Below are positions 15,798-23,766 of a stretch of DNA of 64,000 bases, in pieces. The stretch is from Coriobacteriia bacterium (GTDB taxonomy: Bacteria > Actinomycetota > Coriobacteriia > Coriobacteriales > Atopobiaceae). The stretch covers positions 1 through 64,000 of the forward strand of contig JAUMVN010000005.1 in NCBI GenBank assembly GCA_030530145.1, in the 5' to 3' direction. The notes beneath the pieces are model-generated. The model worked only from the letters and a program-made list of their open reading frames with translations, was not told the origin of the DNA and ran no database searches. The translations under genes and the position numbers were made by a program. The number at the start of each line of letters is the position of its first letter. The first letter of the stretch is position 1.

Positions 15798-16589
15798 TTA
15801 GAGCAGCGCCATCCCGGCGATAAAAGCGGCGACGATGGCGACTGCCGCGAGGTCGCGCCGCTCGATGCGCTGCTCGTGCAGGTGGGTGCGACCTTCGCCG
15901 CCCTCGTAGCAGCGGGCGTCGAGCGCGCGGCTGAGGCCCTCGGCGTGGCGCAGGCCGCTCGCCAGCAGAGCGACGACCACGGGCACGATCGCCCGGACGC
16001 GCCGCACGGGCCCGCCCTCGTCGAAGCCGCCGCCGCGCATGGCCTGCGCGTCGAGGATAGCCGAGGTCTCGTCCGCGATGGTGGGGATGAAGCGCAGCAT
16101 GAGGCTGAAGACCATCGCGATCTCGTGGGCGGGGAGGCCTAGGCGCGCGAGCGGGCTCAGCAGCGAGTCGAAAGCGTCCGAGAGCTCAGTCGGCGTGGTG
16201 GTCAGCAGAATGAGGGAGCCGAGCATGAGCGCGAGCCCGAATCGCACGGTGTAGAGCACCGCCGCCCAGGCGCCTCCCTCGGTGACGCGCAGCGGCCCTG
16301 CGACCAGGAGCGGCGCGCCGGACTGCACGAACACCAGGTTGAACAGCGAGAGAAACGCGAGGAAGAAGACGAGCGGCTTGATCGACGCGGCGATGCGGCC
16401 GACCGGGATGCGGCTGGCGGCGACGACGCTCAGCGTGAAGGCGGCGCCGAGCACGAGCTGGGCTGGGTTGCCCGCGCAGAACATCGCGACTAGGGCCGCG
16501 AGCTCGCAGCAGAGCTTGACGCGCGCGTCGAGCGCGTGGATGGGAGAGTCGGCCTCGTAGTACTGGCCGATCTTGATGTTAAAGGCCAT
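15798..16589 (-). CDS. ecfT: ECF transporter transmembrane component EcfT
   Basis: 263 residues with about five to six membrane segments. Two coupling motifs, ILDAQAMRGG and ALDARCYEGG, match the short Ala-Arg-Gly-type motifs by which EcfT contacts the ATPases. It couples ATP hydrolysis to toppling of the S component during vitamin import. Its start overlaps the end of the ATPase gene (ATGGCCTTTAA), giving translational coupling. It is the last gene of the S-AA-T operon that starts at the FMN riboswitch. Confidence 0.93.
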   Translation of the reverse strand: MAFNIKIGQYYEADSPIHALDARVKLCCELAALVAMFCAGNPAQLVLGAAFTLSVVAASRIPVGRIAASIKPLVFFLAFLSLFNLVFVQSGAPLLVAGPLRVTEGGAWAAVLYTVRFGLALMLGSLILLTTTPTELSDAFDSLLSPLARLGLPAHEIAMVFSLMLRFIPTIADETSAILDAQAMRGGGFDEGGPVRRVRAIVPVVVALLASGLRHAEGLSRALDARCYEGGEGRTHLHEQRIERRDLAAVAIVAAFIAGMALL

Positions 16590-18381
16590 CGGCGCTCGCC
16601 TCCTCGCGCGGGATGGGGGCAGGTCCGACGCCGGGCGCGCCCGGGCCGGGGTCCGTGCCGTGTCCGCAGCGCCGAAGCGCCGCCGCGAGGCACTCGATGG
16701 TCAAGGGGTCTCCGAGGGGCGCATGCCCCGCGTCCTCGAGCGCGCGGGCGTGCGCGAGCGGCTTCGGGATACCGAGGCCGCAGGCCTTGAGCTGCACTTC
16801 GTTCGCGCGGCTGAACACCTCGGCCGGCGTCCCGTCGAGGACGGCGCGCGACTGGTCGAGCACGATCACGTGGTCGGCCCGGGTGGCGTCCTCCATCGAG
16901 TGCGTGACCTGCACGAGCGTGACGCCCCGCGCCCGCAGCTTGGCAAGAAGCTCGCGCAGCCGCGCCCGTCCGCGCGGGTCGAGCCCGGCGGTCGGCTCGT
17001 CGAGCACGAGCAGCCCCGGCTCCATGGCGAGCACGCCCGCGATGGCGGCGAGGCGGCGCTGGCCGCCGGAGAGCTCGAAGGGGGAGGCGTCGCGCTTCTT
17101 GCCAAGGCCGACGAGGTCGAGCGCGCCGTCGACGCGGCGGGCGACCTCCTCGGCGGGAAGGCCCAGGTTGCGCGGCCCGAAGGCGACGTCCTCGGCCACG
17201 GTTTGGGCGAAGAGCTGCCGCTCGGGGTGCTGCATCACGTAGCCGACGCGGCGGCGGACCAGGCGCCGGCCCTTCTTCGTGCCCGTGCCCTGGCCGGCGA
17301 CGCTCACCGTGCCGGAGTCGGGGGCCTCCAGGCCGCAGAGCAGGCGCAGCAGCGTGGACTTGCCGGAGCCGGTCTGGCCCACGATGGCCGCCGACTCGCC
17401 CGCGGCCACGCGGAAAGAGACCCCGTCGAGGGCCTTCTTGCCGCGGCCGTACGAGTACGACGCGCCCTCCACCGACACCTCGGTCGGCAAAAGGCCGCCC
17501 GCGCTGGTTGCCCTGGCTTCAGCCCCGGCCTCGTCCCCGTCAACCCGCTCCTGCGCGCCGTCCCGGGAGCCCATAGCCAGCTGAAGGCGCAGGTCGAAGG
17601 GGAGCTCGAGCCCGAGCGACTCGAGCAAGCCGGCGTTGGCGGCGCAGAAGACCTCGGCCGGCGCGCCGTCGAGGGCCACGTGTCCGGCCTCCATCACGAC
17701 CACGCGGTCGGCCGCGAGCGCCTCGTCCATAAAGTGCGTCACGTGCACGAGCGTGGTGCCCGCCGCGCGAAGGCGTCCCATCACGCGCAGGATGGCCTCT
17801 CGCCCACGCACGTCGAGAAGCGACGACGGCTCGTCGAGCACCAGGACCTGCGGCTCCATGGCGAGCGCCCCGGCGATGCACACGCGCTGGCGCTGCCCGC
17901 CGCTCATGCGCGAGGGGTCGGCCTTGGCGTAGTCCGTGAGCGCGACGCGGCGCAGCTCGCGCTCCACGCGCGCGGCGATCCCCTCGCGCGGCAGCCCCAG
18001 GTTCTCGGGCCCGAAGGCGACGTCGTCGGCGACCACGCTGGTCACGATCTGGTCGTCCGGGTTTTGGAACACGAGGCCCAGGCCGCGGCGCGCCCTCCGG
18101 TAGGCCTCGAGGTCGGGCGAGCCGTCCTCGCAGACCGCCTCGCCCACGAGCTCGACCGACCCCTCGTCCGGGGCAAGAAGCCCGCAGATCACGCTCGCGA
18201 GCGTCGACTTGCCCGACCCGTTGGCCCCGAGCACGCACACGCGCTGGCCGCGCGGCACCTCGAAGGTCACGTCGTCCAGCGCGGCGGCGTCGCCGTAGCG
18301 CAGCGTCACGTGCGAGAGGCGCACGACGGCATCGCCATCGGCGCCTCTCTCCGCGAGCTCATGTGTTCCGGTCGCGACCAA
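16579..18381 (-). CDS. ecfA: Fused double ECF ATPase (EcfA1-EcfA2)
   Basis: 600 residues with two complete ABC ATPase domains in one chain. The first has Walker A GANGSGKST (52-60) and signature MSGGQRQ; the second has GQTGSGKST near residue 345 and LSGGQRR. A linker of about 40 residues joins them. In most ECF systems these are two genes. The TTG at 18381, ten bases after the S-component stop, is the most upstream start but has a weak ribosome site; a GTG further in is possible. The protein powers uptake of the S-component substrate, here riboflavin by inference, and perhaps other vitamins if the module is shared. Confidence 0.9.
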   Translation of the reverse strand: MVATGTHELAERGADGDAVVRLSHVTLRYGDAAALDDVTFEVPRGQRVCVLGANGSGKSTLASVICGLLAPDEGSVELVGEAVCEDGSPDLEAYRRARRGLGLVFQNPDDQIVTSVVADDVAFGPENLGLPREGIAARVERELRRVALTDYAKADPSRMSGGQRQRVCIAGALAMEPQVLVLDEPSSLLDVRGREAILRVMGRLRAAGTTLVHVTHFMDEALAADRVVVMEAGHVALDGAPAEVFCAANAGLLESLGLELPFDLRLQLAMGSRDGAQERVDGDEAGAEARATSAGGLLPTEVSVEGASYSYGRGKKALDGVSFRVAAGESAAIVGQTGSGKSTLLRLLCGLEAPDSGTVSVAGQGTGTKKGRRLVRRRVGYVMQHPERQLFAQTVAEDVAFGPRNLGLPAEEVARRVDGALDLVGLGKKRDASPFELSGGQRRLAAIAGVLAMEPGLLVLDEPTAGLDPRGRARLRELLAKLRARGVTLVQVTHSMEDATRADHVIVLDQSRAVLDGTPAEVFSRANEVQLKACGLGIPKPLAHARALEDAGHAPLGDPLTIECLAAALRRCGHGTDPGPGAPGVGPAPIPREEASADGL

Positions 18382-18390
18382 GCCCGCGGC

Positions 18391-18969
18391 CTACTTGCCC
18401 AGCACCTTGGACACGGGACCCTGCACGAGTGCGCAGATCACGCAGTTGAGCACGATCTTGAGCACGTTGAAGGGCACGAGGATCGGCACGATCATGCCGA
18501 CGACGGTCGCCGTGTCCACGGCGGTGTAGAGCGGCGTCACGATGATGTTCATCACGATGCAGACGGCGAGCGTGACCACGGCGGCCGCGACCATGCCGAC
18601 GGCCAGGCCGCGCGGCCCCTCGAGCTTGCGCGCGATCAGCGAGCACGGCACCACGAAAGCCACGTTTGCGACGACGGCCATGAGCACGCCCCACGGGTCG
18701 AACGAGAAGAGCAGGTGCAGCAGCCACGAGAGCACGACCACGACGGTGCCCGTCACCGGCCCGAACGCGATGCCCGCGACCAGCGCGATCACGCAGGAGG
18801 GGTCGTACTTGAGCCACGCCGCCGGCGGGAAGATGGGGATCTCGATGAAGCTCGCGATGACCGCGAGGGCGCAGAAGAGCGCCGTCACCGCGATCCGCTG
18901 GGTCGACCAGCCGGCCCCGGCGGTGGTGGAGTGGGTGTCGTGCGAGACATGTGTGGTGGAAGCAGCCAT
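18391..18969 (-). CDS. ribU: ECF substrate-binding component, riboflavin type (RibU-like)
   Basis: 192 residues, about six membrane segments. The stretch IPIFPPAAWLKYDPS is characteristic of RibU-like riboflavin S components. The start at 18969 has GGAGG directly upstream, and the ribosome site adjoins the closing stem of an FMN riboswitch. The longer open frame would start inside the riboswitch. It binds riboflavin at the membrane for import by the EcfA/EcfT proteins encoded downstream. Substrate assignment rests on both motif and riboswitch. Confidence 0.92.
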   Translation of the reverse strand: MAASTTHVSHDTHSTTAGAGWSTQRIAVTALFCALAVIASFIEIPIFPPAAWLKYDPSCVIALVAGIAFGPVTGTVVVVLSWLLHLLFSFDPWGVLMAVVANVAFVVPCSLIARKLEGPRGLAVGMVAAAVVTLAVCIVMNIIVTPLYTAVDTATVVGMIVPILVPFNVLKIVLNCVICALVQGPVSKVLGK

Positions 18970-18980
18970 GATTGGCCTCC

Positions 18981-19128
18981 GTTTCTTCCATCCGGACTTT
19001 AACCGTTGGTCCTGGATTCTCACCAGGTCAACCGCGTATTCGCGGGTCGCGGACTTCGGTTGCCCGACCTCGGCGCGCACGCCGCGGGACCGTTACCGCC
19101 AGTGGGGAATTTCACCCCGCCCTGAAAC
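18981..19128 (-). ncRNA. FMN riboswitch (RFN element)
   Basis: On the minus strand the conserved RFN blocks appear in order: GGGGTGAAATTCCC, ACTGGCGGTAA, GTCCGCGACCC, GGTGAGAATCC and AGTCCGGATGGAAGAA. The closing stem is GTTTC/GAAAC, and the 3' strand of that stem touches the GGAGG (18976-18980) of the RibU-like gene. FMN binding should reduce expression, probably by blocking ribosome access. Confidence 0.95.
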
Positions 19129-19198
19129 TGACAAGTCGGGACTATATCACTTAGGTAAGGGCTTTGCGACCAAAGCGCGAATCCGTTTATCTCCCTGC

Positions 19199-19204
19199 TA
19201 TACT
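19199..19204 (+). promoter_or_regulatory. -10 element of murB
   Basis: TATACT at 19199-19204, about 50 bp before the murB start. No convincing -35 at 16-18 bp. Confidence 0.45.
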
Positions 19205-19254
19205 CACACCCTGCGTACCTGCGCTTATCCCTGATGGACGACCGAAAGGAAATG

Positions 19255-20169
19255 ATGTCCGACAGCGACAGTCCCCTCGAATGGAAACTGCGTGCCATCG
19301 TTGGCGAAGACAACCTGCTGGCTGACGAGCCGATGAGCGAGCACACCACGTTCGAGGTAGGCGGCCCCGCCGACTTCTACGTCATCCCCGAGGACTTCGA
19401 CGAGGTCCGTGGCGTCATTTCCGCCTGCAAGGACGCGGGCGTCGAGTACTTCGTCCTGGGGTGCGGGTCGGACCTGCTCGTTTCCGACGAGGGCTATCGC
19501 GGCGTGATCGTCGCCGTGGCCGACGGCCTCACGGGCGTCTCGGTCGAGGACGACCAGATCTGCTGCCAGGCGGGCGTCGGCCTGCGCGAGGCTTCCGAGA
19601 TGGCTTGCGAGCTGGGGCTTTCCGGCCTCGAGTTCGCGTGCGGCATCCCGGGCTCGGTCGGCGGCGCGTGCTTCATGAACGCGGGCGCGTACGGCGGCTG
19701 CATCGCGGACGTGCTCAAGGAGGTCCGCGTGCTTCTTCCCGACGGCTCGGTGGACGACGTCGCGGCCGAGGAGCTCGAGCTCGGGTACCGCAAGAGCCGC
19801 ATCGCCGACGAGGGCTGGGTCGTGCTTTCCGCCACGTTCGACCTGGACCGCGGCGACCCGGAGAAGATCCGCGCGACGATGGACGACCTCACGCGCCAGC
19901 GGGAAGAGAAGCAGCCGCTCGACATGCCGTCGGCGGGCTCGACCTTCAAGCGTCCCGAGGGCCACTTCGCGGGCAAGCTCATCACCGACGCGGGCCTCAA
20001 GGGGTACCGCTCCGGCGGCGCCATGGTCAGCAAGAAGCACGCCGGCTTCGTGGTCAACGCCGGCGAGGCCACCGCGGCCGACGTCCATTCCGTGATCGAG
20101 CACGTCCAGGACGAGGTCGAGCGCCAGTTCGGCGTCCGCCTGGAGCCGGAGGTCCGGTTCTTGGGGTAG
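19255..20169 (+). CDS. murB: UDP-N-acetylenolpyruvoylglucosamine reductase
   Basis: 304 residues from the ATG at 19255. MurB reduces UDP-GlcNAc-enolpyruvate to UDP-MurNAc in peptidoglycan synthesis, using FAD and NADPH. Visible features are the FAD-binding GCGSDLLVSDEG and GIPGSVGGACFMNAGAYGG, the catalytic-serine segment SAGSTFKRPEG, and the terminal EPEVRFLG with a conserved glutamate. AAAGGA at 19245-19250 favours the start at 19255 over ATGs at 19234 and 19252. The gene is divergent from the riboflavin-transport operon, and it encodes a flavoenzyme. Confidence 0.95.
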   Translation: MSDSDSPLEWKLRAIVGEDNLLADEPMSEHTTFEVGGPADFYVIPEDFDEVRGVISACKDAGVEYFVLGCGSDLLVSDEGYRGVIVAVADGLTGVSVEDDQICCQAGVGLREASEMACELGLSGLEFACGIPGSVGGACFMNAGAYGGCIADVLKEVRVLLPDGSVDDVAAEELELGYRKSRIADEGWVVLSATFDLDRGDPEKIRATMDDLTRQREEKQPLDMPSAGSTFKRPEGHFAGKLITDAGLKGYRSGGAMVSKKHAGFVVNAGEATAADVHSVIEHVQDEVERQFGVRLEPEVRFLG

Positions 20170-20207
20170 ACCGGGGCCAGCCGCGTTGCAACTGAATCCG
20201 ACTTCGC

Positions 20208-20323
20208 GTTAGGGTACTTCTCCGTAAGTACCCTAACTTTTTAACTATCGACAAAAGCCCAGTTGGCAAGAAGGACGGGCTTCTTTCCGGCTCGTTAGCC
20301 TACTTCTGCGGAAGTAGGCTAAA
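20208..20323. repeat. Palindromic element B, copy 1 (inverted)
   Basis: Three-hairpin element: GTTAGGGTACTT/AAGTACCCTAAC (20208-20237), a central GCCCAGTTGGC...GGGC hairpin, and TTAGCCTACTTC/GAAGTAGGCTAA (20295-20322). It is the reverse complement of the copies at 21539 and 23429. The core includes AAAAGCCCAG at 20253. It lies between convergent murB and the DUF559-like gene. Confidence 0.9.
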
Positions 20324-20360
20324 CGTCCGGCCGGCGGGCCGAGCGCGCCGGTGCGTTCGG

Positions 20361-21407
20361 TTATACGTGGTACGGCACGGACCCCGCGGCGACGTCCACG
20401 CCGAAGAGCGCCCCCTCGAGCCCGAGCCCGCATCGCGTGGCGGCAAGCAGCTCCTGGTGAAGGGCCTGTCTTTGGCGGCGGCCGGCCGATGCGTCGCAGC
20501 CCTTGCGCCTGGGGGCCTTGCCTTCGAGCGTCCGCGCGATCGCGTCGAGCCTGCGGAGGTCCGTGAGGTCGCTCATCTCGACGGTCCGGATGGTCCAGCC
20601 CATGTGCTCCAGAGCCTCGACTCGCTTGCGGTCCCTGGTCGGGTCGGGGTGGAACTCGCGCCCGTTGTACTCTATGCCGACTTTGGCGCCGGGCCAGGCG
20701 ATGTCGACGCGGCAGAGCTTCTTGCCAGCAAGGCCCGCGGCCACGGAATCGAGCTCGATCTCGAAGTTAAGGCATGGCTGCGCAAATCCGTGCCCGCCCA
20801 GCTCGGCGGGGAGCGTGAGCTCGCACGCGGCGATCGTCTCCATGGGGGAACGCGCGCCGTCGGACACGAACGAAAGCGCTCGACGCGCCTGGCCGATGCC
20901 GCGCATGCCGCCGAGCTCGCCGAGCGCTCGGCGCGCCCGCTCCTTGGTCAGGAGCGCCGGCCTGTCGTAGAACCCCGAGGCCTCGGGCGCGAAGTGAGAG
21001 TATCTGCCGCACAGCTCGTAGCCCAGGCAGATGAGCTCGGCGAGGGGGAGGCCCTTCGCCATCTGTGCGAAGAGCGTCGCCGGGCTGCAGAGATACACCG
21101 ATGAGGGGATGCCCGCGCGCTCCCGGAAGCCCCACAGGCGGCTGTACGGGACGCCCGCTTTTGTGAACTCGTGGCTCACGACGCCGCGGGATTGGCAGCG
21201 GCGCTGGCCTTTGCCGATAAGGACATGAAGCGGGCGCCGCCGGATGCCGAAATCGAGCGCGTCGATACGGGCGAGCTCCCGATAGTCGGTCGTGAGGCCG
21301 TCGTCGCCGAACGGCACCTCTCCCTCGAGTGGTTGCAGCAGCCCCGTTTGCGGCGGGACCGATCGGAGGATCTCGAGCGCGGTGTCGTGCGAGAAGATGA
21401 CCGGCAT
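20361..21407 (-). CDS. DUF559/Vsr-fold endonuclease-like protein
   Basis: 348 residues. The C-terminal ~100 residues, with RVDIAWPGAKVGIEYNG, then a DRKR segment and MGWTIRTVE, resemble DUF559/Vsr-type PD-(D/E)XK nuclease domains; the usual ExK is ExN here, so activity is uncertain. The N-terminal part is less recognisable. Similar proteins are sometimes annotated as AbiEi-like antitoxins, which is possible but not shown. The ATG at 21407 has AAAGGA upstream. The gene is framed by element B copies in opposite orientation and borders hipBA, which suggests an accessory or defence island. Confidence 0.7.
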   Translation of the reverse strand: MPVIFSHDTALEILRSVPPQTGLLQPLEGEVPFGDDGLTTDYRELARIDALDFGIRRRPLHVLIGKGQRRCQSRGVVSHEFTKAGVPYSRLWGFRERAGIPSSVYLCSPATLFAQMAKGLPLAELICLGYELCGRYSHFAPEASGFYDRPALLTKERARRALGELGGMRGIGQARRALSFVSDGARSPMETIAACELTLPAELGGHGFAQPCLNFEIELDSVAAGLAGKKLCRVDIAWPGAKVGIEYNGREFHPDPTRDRKRVEALEHMGWTIRTVEMSDLTDLRRLDAIARTLEGKAPRRKGCDASAGRRQRQALHQELLAATRCGLGLEGALFGVDVAAGSVPYHV

Positions 21408-21538
21408 GGGGGGTCCTTTCTCACGGTGGGCGGCGGTGGAAAAGACTATGGAGCGCCGGCTCAGTCCGGGTAACGGGCCCGCGGCGAGCGGCCGGCCTTT
21501 CTCGGCGCGTGGGGCCGGGGGGCGGGGATGACGCTCGC

Positions 21539-21653
21539 TTAGCCTACTTCTACAGAAGTAGGCTAACGGCCCGGAAAGAAGCCCGTCCTTCTTGCCAACT
21601 GGGCTTTTGTCGATAGTTCAATAGTTAGGCTACTTGGCAAGAAGTACCCTAAC
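21539..21653. repeat. Palindromic element B, copy 2
   Basis: Same three-hairpin element as 20208-20323, opposite orientation, and nearly identical to copy 3. TTAGCCTACTTC pairs with GAAGTAGGCTAA (21539-21566); CTGGGCTTTT is at 21599; GTTAGGCTACTT...AAGTACCCTAAC closes it. It lies between the DUF559-like gene and hipA. Confidence 0.9.
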
Positions 21654-21736
21654 GTCGCGACGTTTCGCCCGTGGGCGGGGTGGGCGCGGGGCCGGTGCTT
21701 CTCGGCACTTATGCGAACGAAGTTTCTGGCAAGGTC

Positions 21737-22984
21737 CTACAGCTTGAATGCGCTTCTCAGCCGCTCCTGCGCCTGCTGCATCGCGGCCGCCATGAGTGAG
21801 ATTTCTGCTTGCTTGCAACCGTTTCTGGCCGCGGCGCTTTTCCACTGCGAGGTTGCTGCAAGAATGCGGACGACCTCGCTCGCGGCGTCTTTTGGCGAAA
21901 GCCCGCATATGGCGGCGAGCTCAAACAGGCCCTTCGCTTCATTGGAGCCGGCCTCACCGTAGATGGTCGTCACTCGCTGGCGTGATGTGTCGGGGTTGAT
22001 GTTGATGTCGAAGGCCGGCGAGAGAAGCCAGCCCTTGCCATCCCGTATGAACCCGAGGTTGCGCAGGTGGTCGTCGGTGTTATGGAGGGCAACGGACAGA
22101 GTGACGCGGCGGAAAAGCTCCCGAAGCTGAGCCTCTGGCTGGCTGACCCAATCAGCCAATGCCTCCGCGACTTCGGCGTAATCGTTCTGCGAGCCGTCTT
22201 GGACTCCAAGTATGCTCATGGCGCTAAGGTAGGGGATGCGCAGGCCCGTGAGCATCGAGTTCGTGCGGTCGAACCTGTCGAGCACGAGAGCAGTGCTCGA
22301 GCCGAGCCTGATCAGGCGTCGCGATGGGGTGGCGATGCCGGCCTTTTCCGCTAGGTCGAGAGCCGTTTTCTCCCAAGCCATGACGTCCCACTCGTCGCCA
22401 GGATGCGAGAACTTGGCAAGTTGGAGCTTGCCTTCATCGGTAACCGACGCCTTTGGACGCGCCCCTCCGAGCGATCCCGACCCAGCGTCAAGAAGCGCCT
22501 TGATCTGCTCTTTGCCCTCGACGCCCCGGCTAATCTGGTTCGAGGCGTTTACCAGGCGCTTAAGCTCAATGATCGGGGGTACATTGCTGGATTCCGCGAG
22601 CCGCGTGCCGGAGGAGTCGGCGGCGAGGCGCAACGCTCCCTGGCGCGTCGAGTCATCCACTCCGAGGAGGAAATCGACTTCGTCGAGCGTGCGCAGAGGG
22701 GAGCCGGAGCTTTCCGCTTGCCCCAGCGCGCGGCGGGCAATCAGGTGCCTGCCCCAACGGTCGGGCGACGAGTCCCTGAGGGCGCCGGGAAGTCCTTCCG
22801 TGTGAACAGGTCCGCCGCTCAAAGGTAAAGACGGGTCGATTGGAAAAGCAAGGGGGTTGCCCAGATAAGAGGGGTCGTATGAGAACGTGGTGCTGATTGC
22901 GCCCCGACGGAGGGAGAATCGGCACGAGCCTACGAGAAGGTCGTCTCCATTGAGGACGATATGCACGAACAGCGTCGGAACCAT
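21737..22984 (-). CDS. hipA: HipA-type serine/threonine kinase toxin
   Basis: 415 residues, close to the ~440 of known HipA. Seen are the Gly-rich GSGSLGGARPKA loop, the catalytic NTDDHLRNLGF and the metal-binding SPAFDININPD, the standard HipA-kinase series. Characterised HipA proteins phosphorylate glutamyl-tRNA synthetase and slow growth. The ATG at 22984 has AGGAG six bases upstream and lies 2 bp after the hipB stop. The pair is flanked by element B copies 2 and 3. Confidence 0.9.
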   Translation of the reverse strand: MVPTLFVHIVLNGDDLLVGSCRFSLRRGAISTTFSYDPSYLGNPLAFPIDPSLPLSGGPVHTEGLPGALRDSSPDRWGRHLIARRALGQAESSGSPLRTLDEVDFLLGVDDSTRQGALRLAADSSGTRLAESSNVPPIIELKRLVNASNQISRGVEGKEQIKALLDAGSGSLGGARPKASVTDEGKLQLAKFSHPGDEWDVMAWEKTALDLAEKAGIATPSRRLIRLGSSTALVLDRFDRTNSMLTGLRIPYLSAMSILGVQDGSQNDYAEVAEALADWVSQPEAQLRELFRRVTLSVALHNTDDHLRNLGFIRDGKGWLLSPAFDININPDTSRQRVTTIYGEAGSNEAKGLFELAAICGLSPKDAASEVVRILAATSQWKSAAARNGCKQAEISLMAAAMQQAQERLRSAFKL

Positions 22985-22986
22985 CG

Positions 22987-23286
22987 TCAGCTCCTGACTC
23001 GTTGGGGGAGGGACTGGTCGGCCCTGATGCGGCCGAAGTCCGTCTCGTAGGGGTCGGTCGCCTCGACCACGCGGTCGAGGGTGGCGAGGCCGCGGCAAAC
23101 ATTGAGGAAGGTCTCGAAGCTGACGGTCGGGTCGCCGTTCTCGAGGCGCGAGATCGTGGAGCGCGACACCGCTGCCCGTTCGGCAAGCTGCTGGGAGGTC
23201 AATCCGTTAAGCTTGCGCCATGTGGCGAGGTTCTCGCCGATTCGTTTGGCGGCAAGTTTGGTCTTTGCGGTAGTCGGTCTCTTCAT
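22987..23286 (-). CDS. hipB: HipB-type Xre-family antitoxin
   Basis: 99 residues with a helix-turn-helix (LTSQQLAERAAVSRSTISRLENG). It should neutralise HipA and repress the operon. The ATG at 23286 is preferred, with AGGTGA directly upstream; a GTG two codons earlier is possible. TATACT on the minus strand (23321-23326) is a likely -10. TAACGT occurs twice, 31 bp apart (23294 and 23325), flanking the putative -10 and leader and possibly marking operator sites. The canonical E. coli hip operator was not seen. Confidence 0.88.
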   Translation of the reverse strand: MKRPTTAKTKLAAKRIGENLATWRKLNGLTSQQLAERAAVSRSTISRLENGDPTVSFETFLNVCRGLATLDRVVEATDPYETDFGRIRADQSLPQRVRS

Positions 23287-23428
23287 GGTCACCTAACGTA
23301 TGAAATGGCGGACGCTAAATAGTATAACGTCGTCTACTCTAGACATAAACACGATGCCGAGCCGCAGTGAATTGTCACTGTATGGACTAGGGACGGGTAC
23401 GTGAGGACGGAATCCGTTTTCAGCTTGC

Positions 23429-23543
23429 TTAGCCTACTTCCATAGAAGTGGGCTAACGACCCGGAAAGAGGCCTGCCCTTCTTGCCAACTGGGCTTTTGT
23501 CGATAGTTAAAAAGTTAGGCTACTTGGCAAGAAGTACCCTAAC
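23429..23543. repeat. Palindromic element B, copy 3
   Basis: Same orientation as copy 2. The first stem carries CCTACTTC opposite GAAGTGGG, the centre has CTGGGCTTTT at 23489, and GTTAGGCTACTT...AAGTACCCTAAC closes the element. It lies upstream of hipB. The rest of the 23287-23766 gap holds only hairpins and no gene. Confidence 0.9.
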
Positions 23544-23627
23544 GTCGCGGCGGCCCCTACGGCCGCGCCTTGCCCGCCGCCACATTTGCGCGCCCTCGGC
23601 GACCGGAAACGCCCCTCTTACCACCTC

Positions 23628-23689
23628 TTGCCACAAAAGGCCGCCCCCGGCGACAACTTGCTGTCGCCGGGGGCGGCCTTTTGTGGCAA
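23628..23689. repeat. Perfect 28-bp inverted repeat, TTGCCACAAAA unit
   Basis: 23628-23655 is exactly inverted at 23662-23689 with a 6-base loop. The arms begin TTGCCACAAAAGG and end GGCGACA. A second half-unit (TTTTGTGGCAG) lies near 23720. On the minus strand it follows the UPF0210 gene and could end its transcript. It belongs to the same sequence family as 2960-3190. Confidence 0.9.
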
Positions 23690-23766
23690 ATGAACCGTCG
23701 GACGTCGCCGAGGCCCCGCTTTTGTGGCAGGCTCTCGGCAAGAAGCGCTTCTCGCCGCCCGGCCCG

